Positions 44,765-52,537 of a stretch of DNA of 64,000 nucleotides are shown here, in pieces. The position numbers and the translations under genes are program-made. Numbering within the stretch: position 1 is the first letter of the stretch; each line of letters starts with the position of its first letter. Location: positions 1,736,001 to 1,800,000 of the forward strand of contig NZ_JAAOYX010000001.1 in NCBI RefSeq assembly GCF_011759605.1, given 5' to 3'. The notes under the pieces were generated by a model. The model saw only the letters and a list, made by a program, of their open reading frames with translations. It ran no database searches and was not told where the DNA came from. The DNA comes from Luteibacter sp. SG786. GTDB lineage: Bacteria; Pseudomonadota; Gammaproteobacteria; Xanthomonadales; Rhodanobacteraceae.

Positions 44765-44915
44765 GCGAGGGCCATCCGGCGGAAGGTGTGTCGCAAACAA
44801 GTATCACCCGGCACCGGGCCGCGCAAGCGACACACGTCCCGGTTCCGCGCCGGGGGCCAGACTGACGCTTCACCGCGGCTGGGCTACACTGGCGGCCCAT
44901 GTCACGGAATGGCCC

Positions 44916-45698
44916 ATGAGCGATCCGATCCAAGTCCGGGCGCCGCGTCATCGCGGCATCTACCTGCTTCCGAACCTGTTCACGACGGGCGCGATGTTCG
45001 CCGGTTTCTACGCGATCGTCTCCGCCATCGGGGGGCATTACGCGGTGGCCGCGCTGGCGGTGTTCGTGGCGGGCATCCTCGACGGCATGGACGGACGCGT
45101 CGCGCGGCTCACGAATACCCAGAGCGAATTCGGTGTGCAGTACGACTCGCTTTCCGATCTGGTCAGCTTCGGTCTGGCGCCGGCGCTCGTCATGTACACC
45201 TGGGCCCTTTCCTCGCTGGCCGCCTACGGGCCGGTGTGGGGGAAGATCGGCTGGGCGGCGGCCTTCATCTACGCCGTTTGCGCCGCGCTGCGCCTGGCGC
45301 GCTTCAACACGCAGGTGGGCGTGGCCGACAAGCGCTATTTCCAGGGTCTGGCAAGTCCGGCGGCAGCCGGTCTTTGCATGTCGTTCGTCTGGACGATGGA
45401 AAAATTCGACATTCCCGGCCCTTCCGTGGCGTTCTTCGCCATGCCGCTGGCGGTGATCGCCGGCCTGCTGATGGTCAGCAACATACGCTACTTCAGCTTC
45501 AAGGCCTGGCCGAAGGGCGATCGCGTTCCCTTCATCTGGCTCATTGCCGCCGTGCTGATCGTGGTGTTGCTGCTCGTCGACACGGCGCGCGTGCTGTTCG
45601 CGGTGGCGGTCATCTACACGGTGTCGGGCCCCGTCATGACCCTTTGGGGGCGGGCCACACGGCGTCGCCGCGCCCGCCGCGCAAGAGTGCCGGAGTAA
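44916..45698 (+). CDS. pssA: CDP-diacylglycerol-serine O-phosphatidyltransferase
   Basis: Makes phosphatidylserine, the precursor of phosphatidylethanolamine, at the inner membrane. It is 260 residues of the integral-membrane (type II) class with about eight helices. The CDP-alcohol phosphotransferase motif DG-x2-AR-x8-G-x3-D-x3-D is present as DGMDGRVAR, then EFGVQYDSLSD (residues about 48-74). The start at 44916 gives the MSDPIQVRAPRHRGIYLLPN N-terminus seen in the family. It is followed within six bases by holD. Confidence 0.95.
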   Translation: MSDPIQVRAPRHRGIYLLPNLFTTGAMFAGFYAIVSAIGGHYAVAALAVFVAGILDGMDGRVARLTNTQSEFGVQYDSLSDLVSFGLAPALVMYTWALSSLAAYGPVWGKIGWAAAFIYAVCAALRLARFNTQVGVADKRYFQGLASPAAAGLCMSFVWTMEKFDIPGPSVAFFAMPLAVIAGLLMVSNIRYFSFKAWPKGDRVPFIWLIAAVLIVVLLLVDTARVLFAVAVIYTVSGPVMTLWGRATRRRRARRARVPE

Positions 45699-45703
45699 CC
45701 CTC

Positions 45704-46168
45704 GTGGCTGCCGCTCCCGACCGACGCCAGCGCCTGCTCAAGGTCATGGGCATCACGCCCTGGCGGTTGCGCACCGGGCCGGTGGCGTCCGGAACGGAAT
45801 CCGTTCCGGCAAACGACGCGGCGGTTACGGTACAGACTGCCTGCGTGGTGGTGCTTCCCGCGGGAGCCAGCGCGCGGGAACTGGATCTCGTGGGGCGCGC
45901 GTTGCGTGCCTATGGTCCGGTCACCGGCCGCGCCGCACGGCTGGAAGCCGGCGAACGTGGACTGGGCGACATTCCTGTGGCCAAGGCGTACATCGTCTTC
46001 GGCGAGGCGCAGGCGAAGGCGCTGGGCCGGGACCTTCCCGCAGCGGTGATGAGTGCCGCGCAGATCCTGCTGGTCGACACGCCGGCCGCGATTCTCACGG
46101 ACCCGGCGGCGAAGCGCCGCCTGTGGAACGGACTGCGTACCCTCGGGCCCACCCTGCGCGGAGTCTGA
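45704..46168 (+). CDS. holD: DNA polymerase III psi subunit (HolD), divergent
   Basis: A 154-residue protein matching the pattern of the clamp-loader accessory subunit psi, which binds chi (HolC) and the clamp loader. Support: the N-terminal RQRLLKVMGITPWRLR resembles the HolD start (LQQLGITQWSLR in E. coli), the C-terminal TDPAAKRRLWNGLRTL resembles NPTARAALWQQICTY, and the gene directly precedes rimI as in E. coli. The middle is poorly conserved, so it would usually be labelled hypothetical. GTG start five bases after the pssA stop. Confidence 0.78.
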   Translation: MAAAPDRRQRLLKVMGITPWRLRTGPVASGTESVPANDAAVTVQTACVVVLPAGASARELDLVGRALRAYGPVTGRAARLEAGERGLGDIPVAKAYIVFGEAQAKALGRDLPAAVMSAAQILLVDTPAAILTDPAAKRRLWNGLRTLGPTLRGV

Positions 46169-46172
46169 CCCG

Positions 46173-46652
46173 ATGGTCGCCGTGGCACGCCCGTCCACCG
46201 AGATTCGCGCCATGCGTCGCGACGATCTCGACGCTGTGGTCGCCCTCGAACACGCCTCGTACGAATTTCCCTGGAGCGCCGGCATTTTCCGCGACTGCCT
46301 CCAGGCAGGCCATAACTGCTGGGTCATCCTGCACGAGGGCGAGATCGCTGGTTACGGCATTCTTTCGGTGGCGGCCGGCGAGGCGCACGTGCTCAACGTG
46401 TGCATCGGCAACGCCCATCGCGGATTGGGCTACGGCCGCCGCATGATGCGCCGCCTCATCGATCTTGCCCGTTGGTATGGCGCGGAGCGCATCTTCCTGG
46501 AGGTGCGCCCGTCGAATCCCGTCGCCAAGACGCTCTATGACTCGCTCGGTTTCACCGAGATCGGGCGTCGTCCCTCGTACTACCCGGCAAAGGGAGGCCG
46601 CGAGGACGCGATCGTGATGTCGCTGGAAATGCGTGCCGACGGCGCCAGCTGA
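46173..46652 (+). CDS. rimI: Ribosomal protein S18-alanine N-acetyltransferase
   Basis: GNAT acetyltransferase that acetylates the N-terminus of ribosomal protein S18. It is 159 residues. The acetyl-CoA site is HRGLGYGRRMMRRLIDLA, followed by AERIFLEVRPSNPVAKTLYDSLGF with the general RimI signature and GRRPSYYPAKGGREDAIVM at the end. It starts four bases after holD. A REP fragment follows it before the convergent ybbP gene. Confidence 0.94.
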   Translation: MVAVARPSTEIRAMRRDDLDAVVALEHASYEFPWSAGIFRDCLQAGHNCWVILHEGEIAGYGILSVAAGEAHVLNVCIGNAHRGLGYGRRMMRRLIDLARWYGAERIFLEVRPSNPVAKTLYDSLGFTEIGRRPSYYPAKGGREDAIVMSLEMRADGAS

Positions 46653-46682
46653 CTGTCCTGCGAGCCGATTCAGAGGCGCCAT

Positions 46683-46735
46683 GTGGTCGCGGGAGTGCCC
46701 GCTGCCGCGGGATCGCCGGCATAGCCGGCTCCCAC
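46683..46735. repeat. Incomplete REP element
   Basis: The spacer-like part (GGGAGTGCCCGCTGCCGCGGG) and one right arm (ATCGCCGGC to GGCTCCCAC) are present, but the left arm is missing or has decayed to GTGGTCGCG. It lies between the convergent rimI and ybbP genes. Confidence 0.7.
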
Positions 46736-46747
46736 AGGGCGCGATTC

Positions 46748-49231
46748 TCATCCCTCGCGCAGCAATGCCATCGGCGAGGTGCGTACCACCTTACGTGTGC
46801 CGAAGAGTCCTATCGCCATGACCACGAACGCGGCCAACGCTGCGGCGCCGAGAAGCGGCCACAGGGGCGGCACGAAGTTCTCGATGCGGAACACCGCGTT
46901 GCCCAGCCACAGGCCGGCACCCAGGGCGCCAAGCGCCGCGGTCAGGCCGGCGACAAGGCCGAGCAAGGCGAATTCGCACGCGGCCGCGGCGCGAAGTTGC
47001 GCCCGCGTAGCGCCCAGCGTACGCAGCAGCGCGGCTTCCTTGCGTCGCTCCTGCGCGCTCGCCGCCAGGGCTGCGGCGAGCACGAGCGCACCCGCGAGCA
47101 GGCTGAAGCCGAGCACCCAACGAACGGCACCGCCGACGCGATCGACGATCTCGCGTACTCGGTCGAGCAGCGCGTCGACGTCGATCAGGCTCAGGTTGCC
47201 GAAGTCGCGCGACACCTTCGCCAGTTGGTCGCCGCGCCCGCGCGGAAGGTAGAAGCTCGTAAGCCAGGTGTGCGGCAACTGATCCGCATGCGCGGGATCG
47301 AGCATGAGGAAGAAGTTCACGCGGAACGAACTCCAGTCCACCTTGCGTACGCTGCTTACCTTCGCGTCCAACGTGCCTTCGCCCACTTCGAAGCTGAGCG
47401 TGTCGCCGATCTTCAACTGGTAGCGGTCGCGCCACGAGGTATCGACGGAGACCTCCGCCTGGGAAGGCGCCGGGCCCGCCCAGGTTCCCTCCACCACCTG
47501 GTTCGAAGGCGGCAACTCGGCGGCCCACGACAGGCGTAGCTGGCGGTCCGCCGAATCCTTCGCGTCATCGTTGGCAAAGGCGATGCTGTCGATGGGTTTG
47601 CCGTTGATGGCGGTGAGCTTGCCCACGGCGAGGGGCATCATGTTGGTGCGGGTGGCCCCCATCTTGCCCAGTGCCGTGGTGAATGCCTCACGCTGGTCGT
47701 CCTGCAGGTTCAGCGCGAACCAATTGGGCGTGTCGGCAGGGAGTTCGCGCCGCCAGCCTTCGAGCAGGGAAGGCGCGACGACGGCCAGGAGGAGCAGGGC
47801 GCACAACCCCAGCGAGAGCGCGGTTGCCTGCACCAGCGAAAGACCGCGCCGGCGGGCGAGGGCCGCGAGGCCGAGACGGAGCGCAGGATGCGCGCCGGGC
47901 GCCACGCGGCGCGCGATGACCAGCAGCAGCGCGGAGAGGAGTGCTGCCACCACCGCCACGCCGGCGAGCGTGGCGGCGAGAATGCCCGCCAGCTTCGCCG
48001 AATCGCTCTGCACCCACACCAGCAGCACGGCGGTGACCAGCGGCACGAGGTAGAGGGCATCGAACCGGCGCACGCGCCGCTGCATGGATTCGCGGAACAC
48101 GGCCACCGGCGGCACCTCCGCGAGGCGCACGAGGGGCGGGAGGGCGAAACCGGCCAACACGGCCAGGCCCATGGCGGCCGCTGCAAATGCGGGCCCGAGC
48201 GGGAGGGTGGTGGGAATGTTGTCGAACAGCTGACGGGCGAAGTACCACGCGCCTTGCGCCAGGCCCAGCGCGATGGCCATGCCCAGCGCGGCGGCGGGCA
48301 ACGCCAGTGCTGCCAGGGTCGTGACCAGCAGTGCCGCCACGCGACGGCGGGGCGTGCCCAAGGCGCGCAGCAGCGCGACTTCGCCGGCCTTGCGGCGAGC
48401 GTAGCGCGCGGCGGCAAGGGCGATGGCCACGCCGGCCAGCAAGGCGGAAAGCAGCGCGGTGAGACGGAGGAAGGCGCTGGCGCGATCGAACGCGGTACGC
48501 ATCCGCTCCTGCATCTTTTCGGGCGTGATGAGTTCGGCGCCCGCGGGCAGGTCGCTGCCTTCGAGGTCGCTACGCCACGCGGTGACCGCGGCCGGCGGGC
48601 CCGATACCAGCAGGCGGTGGCGTGCGCGGCTACCCACGGACAGCAAGCCGGCGTCGTTGGCGTCGTCGAGGTTCATGAGGGCGCGCGGTGCGAGCGCGAA
48701 CAACTCCCCGCCGTCGGGCTGGCGCAGGAGCTCCGCGGCCACCGCGAGATCGCGTCCGCCGATCTGGACGGTCTGGCCGGGGCGGATGCCCAGCCCCACC
48801 ATGGCGCGATGGTCCAGGAACACCTGCCCCCGCGGCGGCCCGTGCGCCACGCGGTCGCGCCCGTCAGCCCCTCGCACTTCCAGCGTGCCCCTCAGGGGAT
48901 AGACGCCGTCCGTGGCGAGCACGTCGAGCAGTTGGCTGTGCTCTCCGACGAAAGCCACGCTGCGGAATGCGGCGCCCCGGGTGGCCGTCAGTCCGTCGGC
49001 TTGTGCCGAGCGCAGCATGGCATCCGGCAGCGGCGCCGGGGCGCTCACACCGAGGTCGCCGCCAATGAGTTCGGCGGCGCTGGCGAGGATGCCGCGTTCG
49101 ATGCGCGTGGAGAGGGTGGCGACGACGCCGAGGGCGATGACCGCCAGTACGAGCGAAGCGGCCAGGGTGCGCAGTTCGACCAGATGCCATTCGCGGCGCA
49201 GCGTACGGAGAGCGAGCCGGAGGACGTTCAC
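46748..49231 (-). CDS. ybbP: ABC transporter permease YbbP (FtsX-like)
   Basis: An 827-residue permease with two FtsX-type domains: one N-terminal helix (AASLVLAVIALGVVATLS), a periplasmic domain, three helices (including ALLSALLAGVAIALAAARYA and the VALLRALGTPRRRVAALLV turn), several further helices in the middle, a second periplasmic domain and a final FtsX domain (EAALLRTLGATRAQLRAAAA). In E. coli the homologue ybbP is beside ybbA and tesA, exactly as here. Substrate unknown; lipid or lipoprotein-related transport is suspected. Overlaps ybbA by four bases. Confidence 0.93.
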   Translation of the reverse strand: MNVLRLALRTLRREWHLVELRTLAASLVLAVIALGVVATLSTRIERGILASAAELIGGDLGVSAPAPLPDAMLRSAQADGLTATRGAAFRSVAFVGEHSQLLDVLATDGVYPLRGTLEVRGADGRDRVAHGPPRGQVFLDHRAMVGLGIRPGQTVQIGGRDLAVAAELLRQPDGGELFALAPRALMNLDDANDAGLLSVGSRARHRLLVSGPPAAVTAWRSDLEGSDLPAGAELITPEKMQERMRTAFDRASAFLRLTALLSALLAGVAIALAAARYARRKAGEVALLRALGTPRRRVAALLVTTLAALALPAAALGMAIALGLAQGAWYFARQLFDNIPTTLPLGPAFAAAAMGLAVLAGFALPPLVRLAEVPPVAVFRESMQRRVRRFDALYLVPLVTAVLLVWVQSDSAKLAGILAATLAGVAVVAALLSALLLVIARRVAPGAHPALRLGLAALARRRGLSLVQATALSLGLCALLLLAVVAPSLLEGWRRELPADTPNWFALNLQDDQREAFTTALGKMGATRTNMMPLAVGKLTAINGKPIDSIAFANDDAKDSADRQLRLSWAAELPPSNQVVEGTWAGPAPSQAEVSVDTSWRDRYQLKIGDTLSFEVGEGTLDAKVSSVRKVDWSSFRVNFFLMLDPAHADQLPHTWLTSFYLPRGRGDQLAKVSRDFGNLSLIDVDALLDRVREIVDRVGGAVRWVLGFSLLAGALVLAAALAASAQERRKEAALLRTLGATRAQLRAAAACEFALLGLVAGLTAALGALGAGLWLGNAVFRIENFVPPLWPLLGAAALAAFVVMAIGLFGTRKVVRTSPMALLREG

Positions 49232-49914
49232 GCGGGCACCCCGAGGCGTCCTTCATGCAATTCGGCTGAACGGGCGCAACGTGCCGCCAGACGGGCGTCG
49301 TGGGTCACGAGGATGAGGGTGGTCGCGTGCTGCCGGTTCATCTCGAACAGCAGGTCGCCCACGTGTTCGCCCGTGTGCTGGTCGAGGTTGCCGGTGGGCT
49401 CGTCGGCGAAAAGGATGCGTGGGCGATGCACGAACGCCCGTGCCAGCGCCACGCGTTGCTGCTCGCCGCCGGAGAGCTGGGCGGGGTAATGTCTGCGGCG
49501 GGCGCCGAGGCCCACCGCATCCAGCGCCGCGTGAGCTCGCTCGCGCGCCGTGTCGTCGCCCTCCAGCTCCATCGGCAGCATCACGTTTTCCTCCGCCGTC
49601 AGCGCCGGGAGGAGGTGGAAGGACTGGAATACGAAGCCCACCAGGCGGCGCCGTACCGCGGCCCGGGCTTCCTCGTCCATGCTCTCCAGGGCCTGCCCGT
49701 CGAGCCGGATGCTGCCGGCGGTGGGAACGTCGAGCCCGGCAAGCAATCCCAACAAGGTGGTCTTCCCCGAGCCGGAAGCGCCGACGATGGCGAAGCTCTC
49801 GCCGGCCGCCACCTGCAGGTTCACCCCGGACAGGATGTCCAGTTGCCCCTCCGGTCCGAAAACCGACTTGCTAACATCCGCCACTTCAAGAAGAACACTG
49901 GAAGAATCGCTCAT
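49228..49914 (-). CDS. ybbA: ABC transporter ATPase YbbA
   Basis: A 228-residue ATPase partner of YbbP. Walker A VGASGSGKTTLLG, signature QLSGGEQQRVALARAF, Walker B ILFADEPTGNLD, His switch VTHDARL. Its ATG (CAT at 49912-49914) and the tesA ATG (49913-49915) share the tetranucleotide CATG, so the two genes are divergent with overlapping start codons. The Shine-Dalgarno sequence on this strand would therefore lie inside the tesA coding region. A longer upstream frame has no support. Confidence 0.93.
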   Translation of the reverse strand: MSDSSSVLLEVADVSKSVFGPEGQLDILSGVNLQVAAGESFAIVGASGSGKTTLLGLLAGLDVPTAGSIRLDGQALESMDEEARAAVRRRLVGFVFQSFHLLPALTAEENVMLPMELEGDDTARERAHAALDAVGLGARRRHYPAQLSGGEQQRVALARAFVHRPRILFADEPTGNLDQHTGEHVGDLLFEMNRQHATTLILVTHDARLAARCARSAELHEGRLGVPA

Positions 49915-50524
49915 GCGTCGTTGCCTGGTCCTGTTGCTGTTCGTCTGGTGCGCCATCGCCTCCGCGGCGGAGGCGCCGCGCAAGGTGCTGGTGCTCGGGG
50001 ACTCGTTGTCGGCGGCGCACAACATTCCGGTGGAAGCCGGCTGGGTGCGTCTGCTGGACGCGCGCACCTCGAAGATGGCGACGCCATGGACGATGGTCAA
50101 TGCCAGCATCAGCGGGGAAACCTCCCTAAGCGGCAGGAACCGCCTGCCGGCTCTGCTGGCGAAGCAGCGGCCGGGCGTCGTGGTGATCGAACTGGGGGCC
50201 AACGACGGTCTCCAGGGCCTGCCCCTGACTCAGCTGGCCGCCAACCTCGACGCCATGGTCGAGGCGGCCAAGGCCGCGGGGGCGAAGGTTCTCCTCCTGG
50301 GCATCGAGTTGCCGGTGAACTACGGGCCGCAATACCGCGACGGCCTGCGCAAGGTTTACGCGGATGCCGCGAAGAAGCACGGGGCGTCGCTCGTGCCGTT
50401 CCTGCTCGACGGCGTTGCGCTCGATGCCGCGCTCATGCAGGACGACGGCCTGCATCCGAAGGCCGCAGGCGAACCCCGGGTGGCGGAGAATGTGTGGAAA
50501 GCGCTTAGTCCGATGCTCCATTAA
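49913..50524 (+). CDS. tesA: Arylesterase / thioesterase I (TesA, SGNH hydrolase)
   Basis: A 203-residue periplasmic GDSL-family hydrolase with thioesterase, lysophospholipase and arylesterase activity. It has a signal peptide (MRRCLVLLLFVWCAIASAAE, cleavage near ASA-AEA). Block I is VLGDSLSAAHN (nucleophile Ser), Gly in block II (ASISGETS), Asn in GANDGLQGL, and the Asp-x-x-His of block V in DGLHPKAAG. GGAAGA lies six bases before the start. The start codon overlaps that of ybbA on the opposite strand. Confidence 0.95.
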   Translation: MRRCLVLLLFVWCAIASAAEAPRKVLVLGDSLSAAHNIPVEAGWVRLLDARTSKMATPWTMVNASISGETSLSGRNRLPALLAKQRPGVVVIELGANDGLQGLPLTQLAANLDAMVEAAKAAGAKVLLLGIELPVNYGPQYRDGLRKVYADAAKKHGASLVPFLLDGVALDAALMQDDGLHPKAAGEPRVAENVWKALSPMLH

Positions 50525-50608
50525 ACGACGCTTCGTCCACGTATTCGTCCGCACAATGAATATTGTTTTCGGTCTTCACGCTGCTCTCACCGGCCCGGCC
50601 GTTAACTC

Positions 50609-50622
50609 TTCACATTTGTGAA
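50609..50622 (+). promoter_or_regulatory. Inverted repeat just upstream of the OmpR-type regulator
   Basis: TTCACATTTGTGAA is a 14-base inverted repeat (arms TTCACA and TGTGAA) ending seven bases before the ribosome-binding site of the response regulator gene. It may be an operator, for example for autoregulation, or a short mRNA hairpin. Arm orientation is opposite to that of a CRP/Clp site. Confidence 0.4.
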
Positions 50623-50642
50623 TCACCAGAGGAGTGGAGCAG

Positions 50643-51371
50643 ATGAGCACACGCGACGAACAGGCTGGACTGATCCTTCTCGTCGAGGACAATCGCCAGA
50701 TCGCCGAAATGGTCGGCGAATTCCTGGAGCGCCGGGGCTATTCGGTGGATTACGCCGCCGACGGCGTCAGTGGCCTGCACCTCGCCGTTTCAAACAGCTA
50801 TGACGTCATCGTCCTCGATCTCATGCTTCCGGGCATGGACGGCCTGGACGTCTGCCGGAAGCTGCGCAAGGACGGCAAGAAGTCCACGCCGGTGCTCATG
50901 CTCACCGCGCGGGACACCCTGGAAGACAAGCTGGTGGGCCTGGAGGCCGGTGCCGACGACTACCTCGTGAAGCCTTTCGAAGTGCGCGAGCTGGAAGCCC
51001 GCCTGCGCGCGCTGATCCGCCGCGATCGCCGCCAGGTTTCCTCGGAAGTGCTGAACGTCGGCGACATGACCCTCGACACGGCTACCCTGCGCCTGACCCG
51101 CGGTGGCCAGGAACTTACGGTGTCGCCGATCGGCCTGAAGCTGCTCGCCATCCTCATGCGCGAATCGCCGCGGGTCGTCAGCCGCCGCGACATCGAGCGG
51201 GAGATCTGGGGCGACACGCTTCCCGACTCCGACACACTGCGCTCGCACCTGTACAACCTGCGCCGCGTAATCGACAAGCCGTTCGACCGCCCCCTGCTGC
51301 ACACCATCCACTCCGCTGGATACCGTTTGGCAGACCTCGATTCCGAAGTCGCCGCGTCGCAGACGGCATGA
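50643..51371 (+). CDS. OmpR/PhoB-family response regulator
   Basis: A 242-residue DNA-binding regulator: receiver domain (VEDNRQ, phosphoacceptor in VIVLDLMLPGMDGLD, Lys in LVKPF) and a winged-helix effector domain (LRLTRGGQELTVSPIGLKLL, REIWGDTLPDSDTLRSHLYN, TIHSAGYRL). All phosphorylation residues are intact. ATG at 50643 with GAGGAG eight bases upstream is preferred to a GTG three codons earlier. Its kinase partner starts 26 bases downstream. Target genes are not evident from the sequence. Confidence 0.93.
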   Translation: MSTRDEQAGLILLVEDNRQIAEMVGEFLERRGYSVDYAADGVSGLHLAVSNSYDVIVLDLMLPGMDGLDVCRKLRKDGKKSTPVLMLTARDTLEDKLVGLEAGADDYLVKPFEVRELEARLRALIRRDRRQVSSEVLNVGDMTLDTATLRLTRGGQELTVSPIGLKLLAILMRESPRVVSRRDIEREIWGDTLPDSDTLRSHLYNLRRVIDKPFDRPLLHTIHSAGYRLADLDSEVAASQTA

Positions 51372-51397
51372 AGCGGGAGCAGCATCGGGTCTGATCG

Positions 51398-52390
51398 ATG
51401 GAAGGAAGGTCATCGCAGGGGTCACGGCGTCGGCGCGGTTCGTTCCGCGTACGCGTCGCCGTTGTCTTCGCTCTCCAGACGATCGTCATGATCACCGCGT
51501 CGCTCATGGCCGCAAACAATGTCGCGCCCATCGGCGCGGCGATTGCGATCATGCTTTGTTCGGGCTCGCTCGCCTGGATCGCCGTGTCGCGCGAGTGGGT
51601 CCCCGTGGCGGCGCTGGCGCGGCTCCTGGACGCATGGGACCCGGAAAAGCCGGACATGGCCGGCCTGGACCGGGAGGGCGGGAAGCATTCCGACGGCGAC
51701 GTGTCGTCGCTGATCCGCGGATTGCACGGGCTGGCCAGCCGCATCGAAGGTTACAGCGAGCGCGAGCGCAACTTCACCCGCGACGCGAGCCACGAACTGC
51801 GGAGTCCGCTGACCGTCATCAAGATGTCCTCGGACATGTTGGCCGACGAGACGGAACTCTCCGACGTGGGCTATCGGTCGCTGGAGCGTATCCGCCGGTC
51901 CACACGCGAACTCGAGGCGCTGGTAGAGGCTTTCCTCATCCTCTCGCGCGAATCCGATCAGGGCCTTGCGGAAGAAGACTTCGTGGTGAACACGGTGCTT
52001 CGCCAGGAAGTGGATTACGCGCGGGAACTGATCGTGGGCCGTCCGGTCGAGCTGGTGCTCGACGAGCCGGCGAGCTTCGCCCTGCATGCGTCGCCCCGTG
52101 TGTTCGCCGTGCTTTGCGGGCAGCTGATCCGGCACGCGCTACAGCAGACCGACCAGGGCACGATCATGGTCACTGTCATGCCGGGTAGCGTCAGTGTGAT
52201 CAATCCGGCGCTCGACGTGCCGGAGGCGGGCAGCCGCCGGCATGCGTCCGTGGATCGGCACGGCTTCGACCTTGCCATCGCGCGCCGCCTGTCAGACCGC
52301 TTCCAATGGCCGCTCGAACTGCGCTCGCTGCCGGGCGCGAACCGCGTCGCAAGCGTGCGTTTCCCGCATCCGCAGCCCGTCGAAGGTTAG
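51398..52390 (+). CDS. Histidine kinase with degenerate ATPase domain
   Basis: A short (330-residue) membrane sensor: two helices near the N-terminus with almost no periplasmic loop (VAVVFALQTIVMITASLMAA; IGAAIAIMLCSGSLAWIAVS), a linker and a normal dimerisation/His box (FTRDASHELRSPLTVIKMSS, H132). The ATP-binding part is weak: the N-box Asn is replaced (QLIRHALQQTD), the DxGxG motif is absent (VINPALDVPEAG) and GLGLAI reads HGFDLAI. It may act mainly as a phosphatase or need a partner kinase. It is cotranscribed with the regulator upstream. Confidence 0.85.
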   Translation: MEGRSSQGSRRRRGSFRVRVAVVFALQTIVMITASLMAANNVAPIGAAIAIMLCSGSLAWIAVSREWVPVAALARLLDAWDPEKPDMAGLDREGGKHSDGDVSSLIRGLHGLASRIEGYSERERNFTRDASHELRSPLTVIKMSSDMLADETELSDVGYRSLERIRRSTRELEALVEAFLILSRESDQGLAEEDFVVNTVLRQEVDYARELIVGRPVELVLDEPASFALHASPRVFAVLCGQLIRHALQQTDQGTIMVTVMPGSVSVINPALDVPEAGSRRHASVDRHGFDLAIARRLSDRFQWPLELRSLPGANRVASVRFPHPQPVEG

Positions 52391-52504
52391 CGCGACGGGC
52401 TTTCGCACATTCCCGTGTGGAATGAATCGCCTGATGGGCTAAGTCCGAATCGACCTATCGATAGTCCGGCGCGCCGGCGTCGCGATGACGCCGTTGGGTA
52501 ATAC

Positions 52505-52536
52505 GATCACCTCCGCACATTCACAAGGAGGTGATC
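52505..52536 (+). promoter_or_regulatory. Hairpin sequestering the Shine-Dalgarno sequence
   Basis: GATCACCTCC (52505-52514) and GGAGGTGATC (52527-52536) form a perfect 10-base stem with a 12-base loop. The 3' arm is the ribosome-binding site: AAGGAGGTGATCC (52525-52537), directly before the ATG at 52538, is complementary over 13 bases to the usual 16S rRNA 3' tail. The 5' arm therefore imitates the 16S anti-Shine-Dalgarno sequence. If both arms are in the mRNA, translation is off until the stem opens. Confidence 0.75.
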
Positions 52537-52537
52537 C

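Noticed and set aside
50609-50622. TTCACATTTGTGAA read as a CRP/Clp binding site
   Set aside because: The CRP half-sites TGTGA and TCACA occur in the wrong order and with a two-base centre instead of six; kept only as an unspecific inverted repeat.
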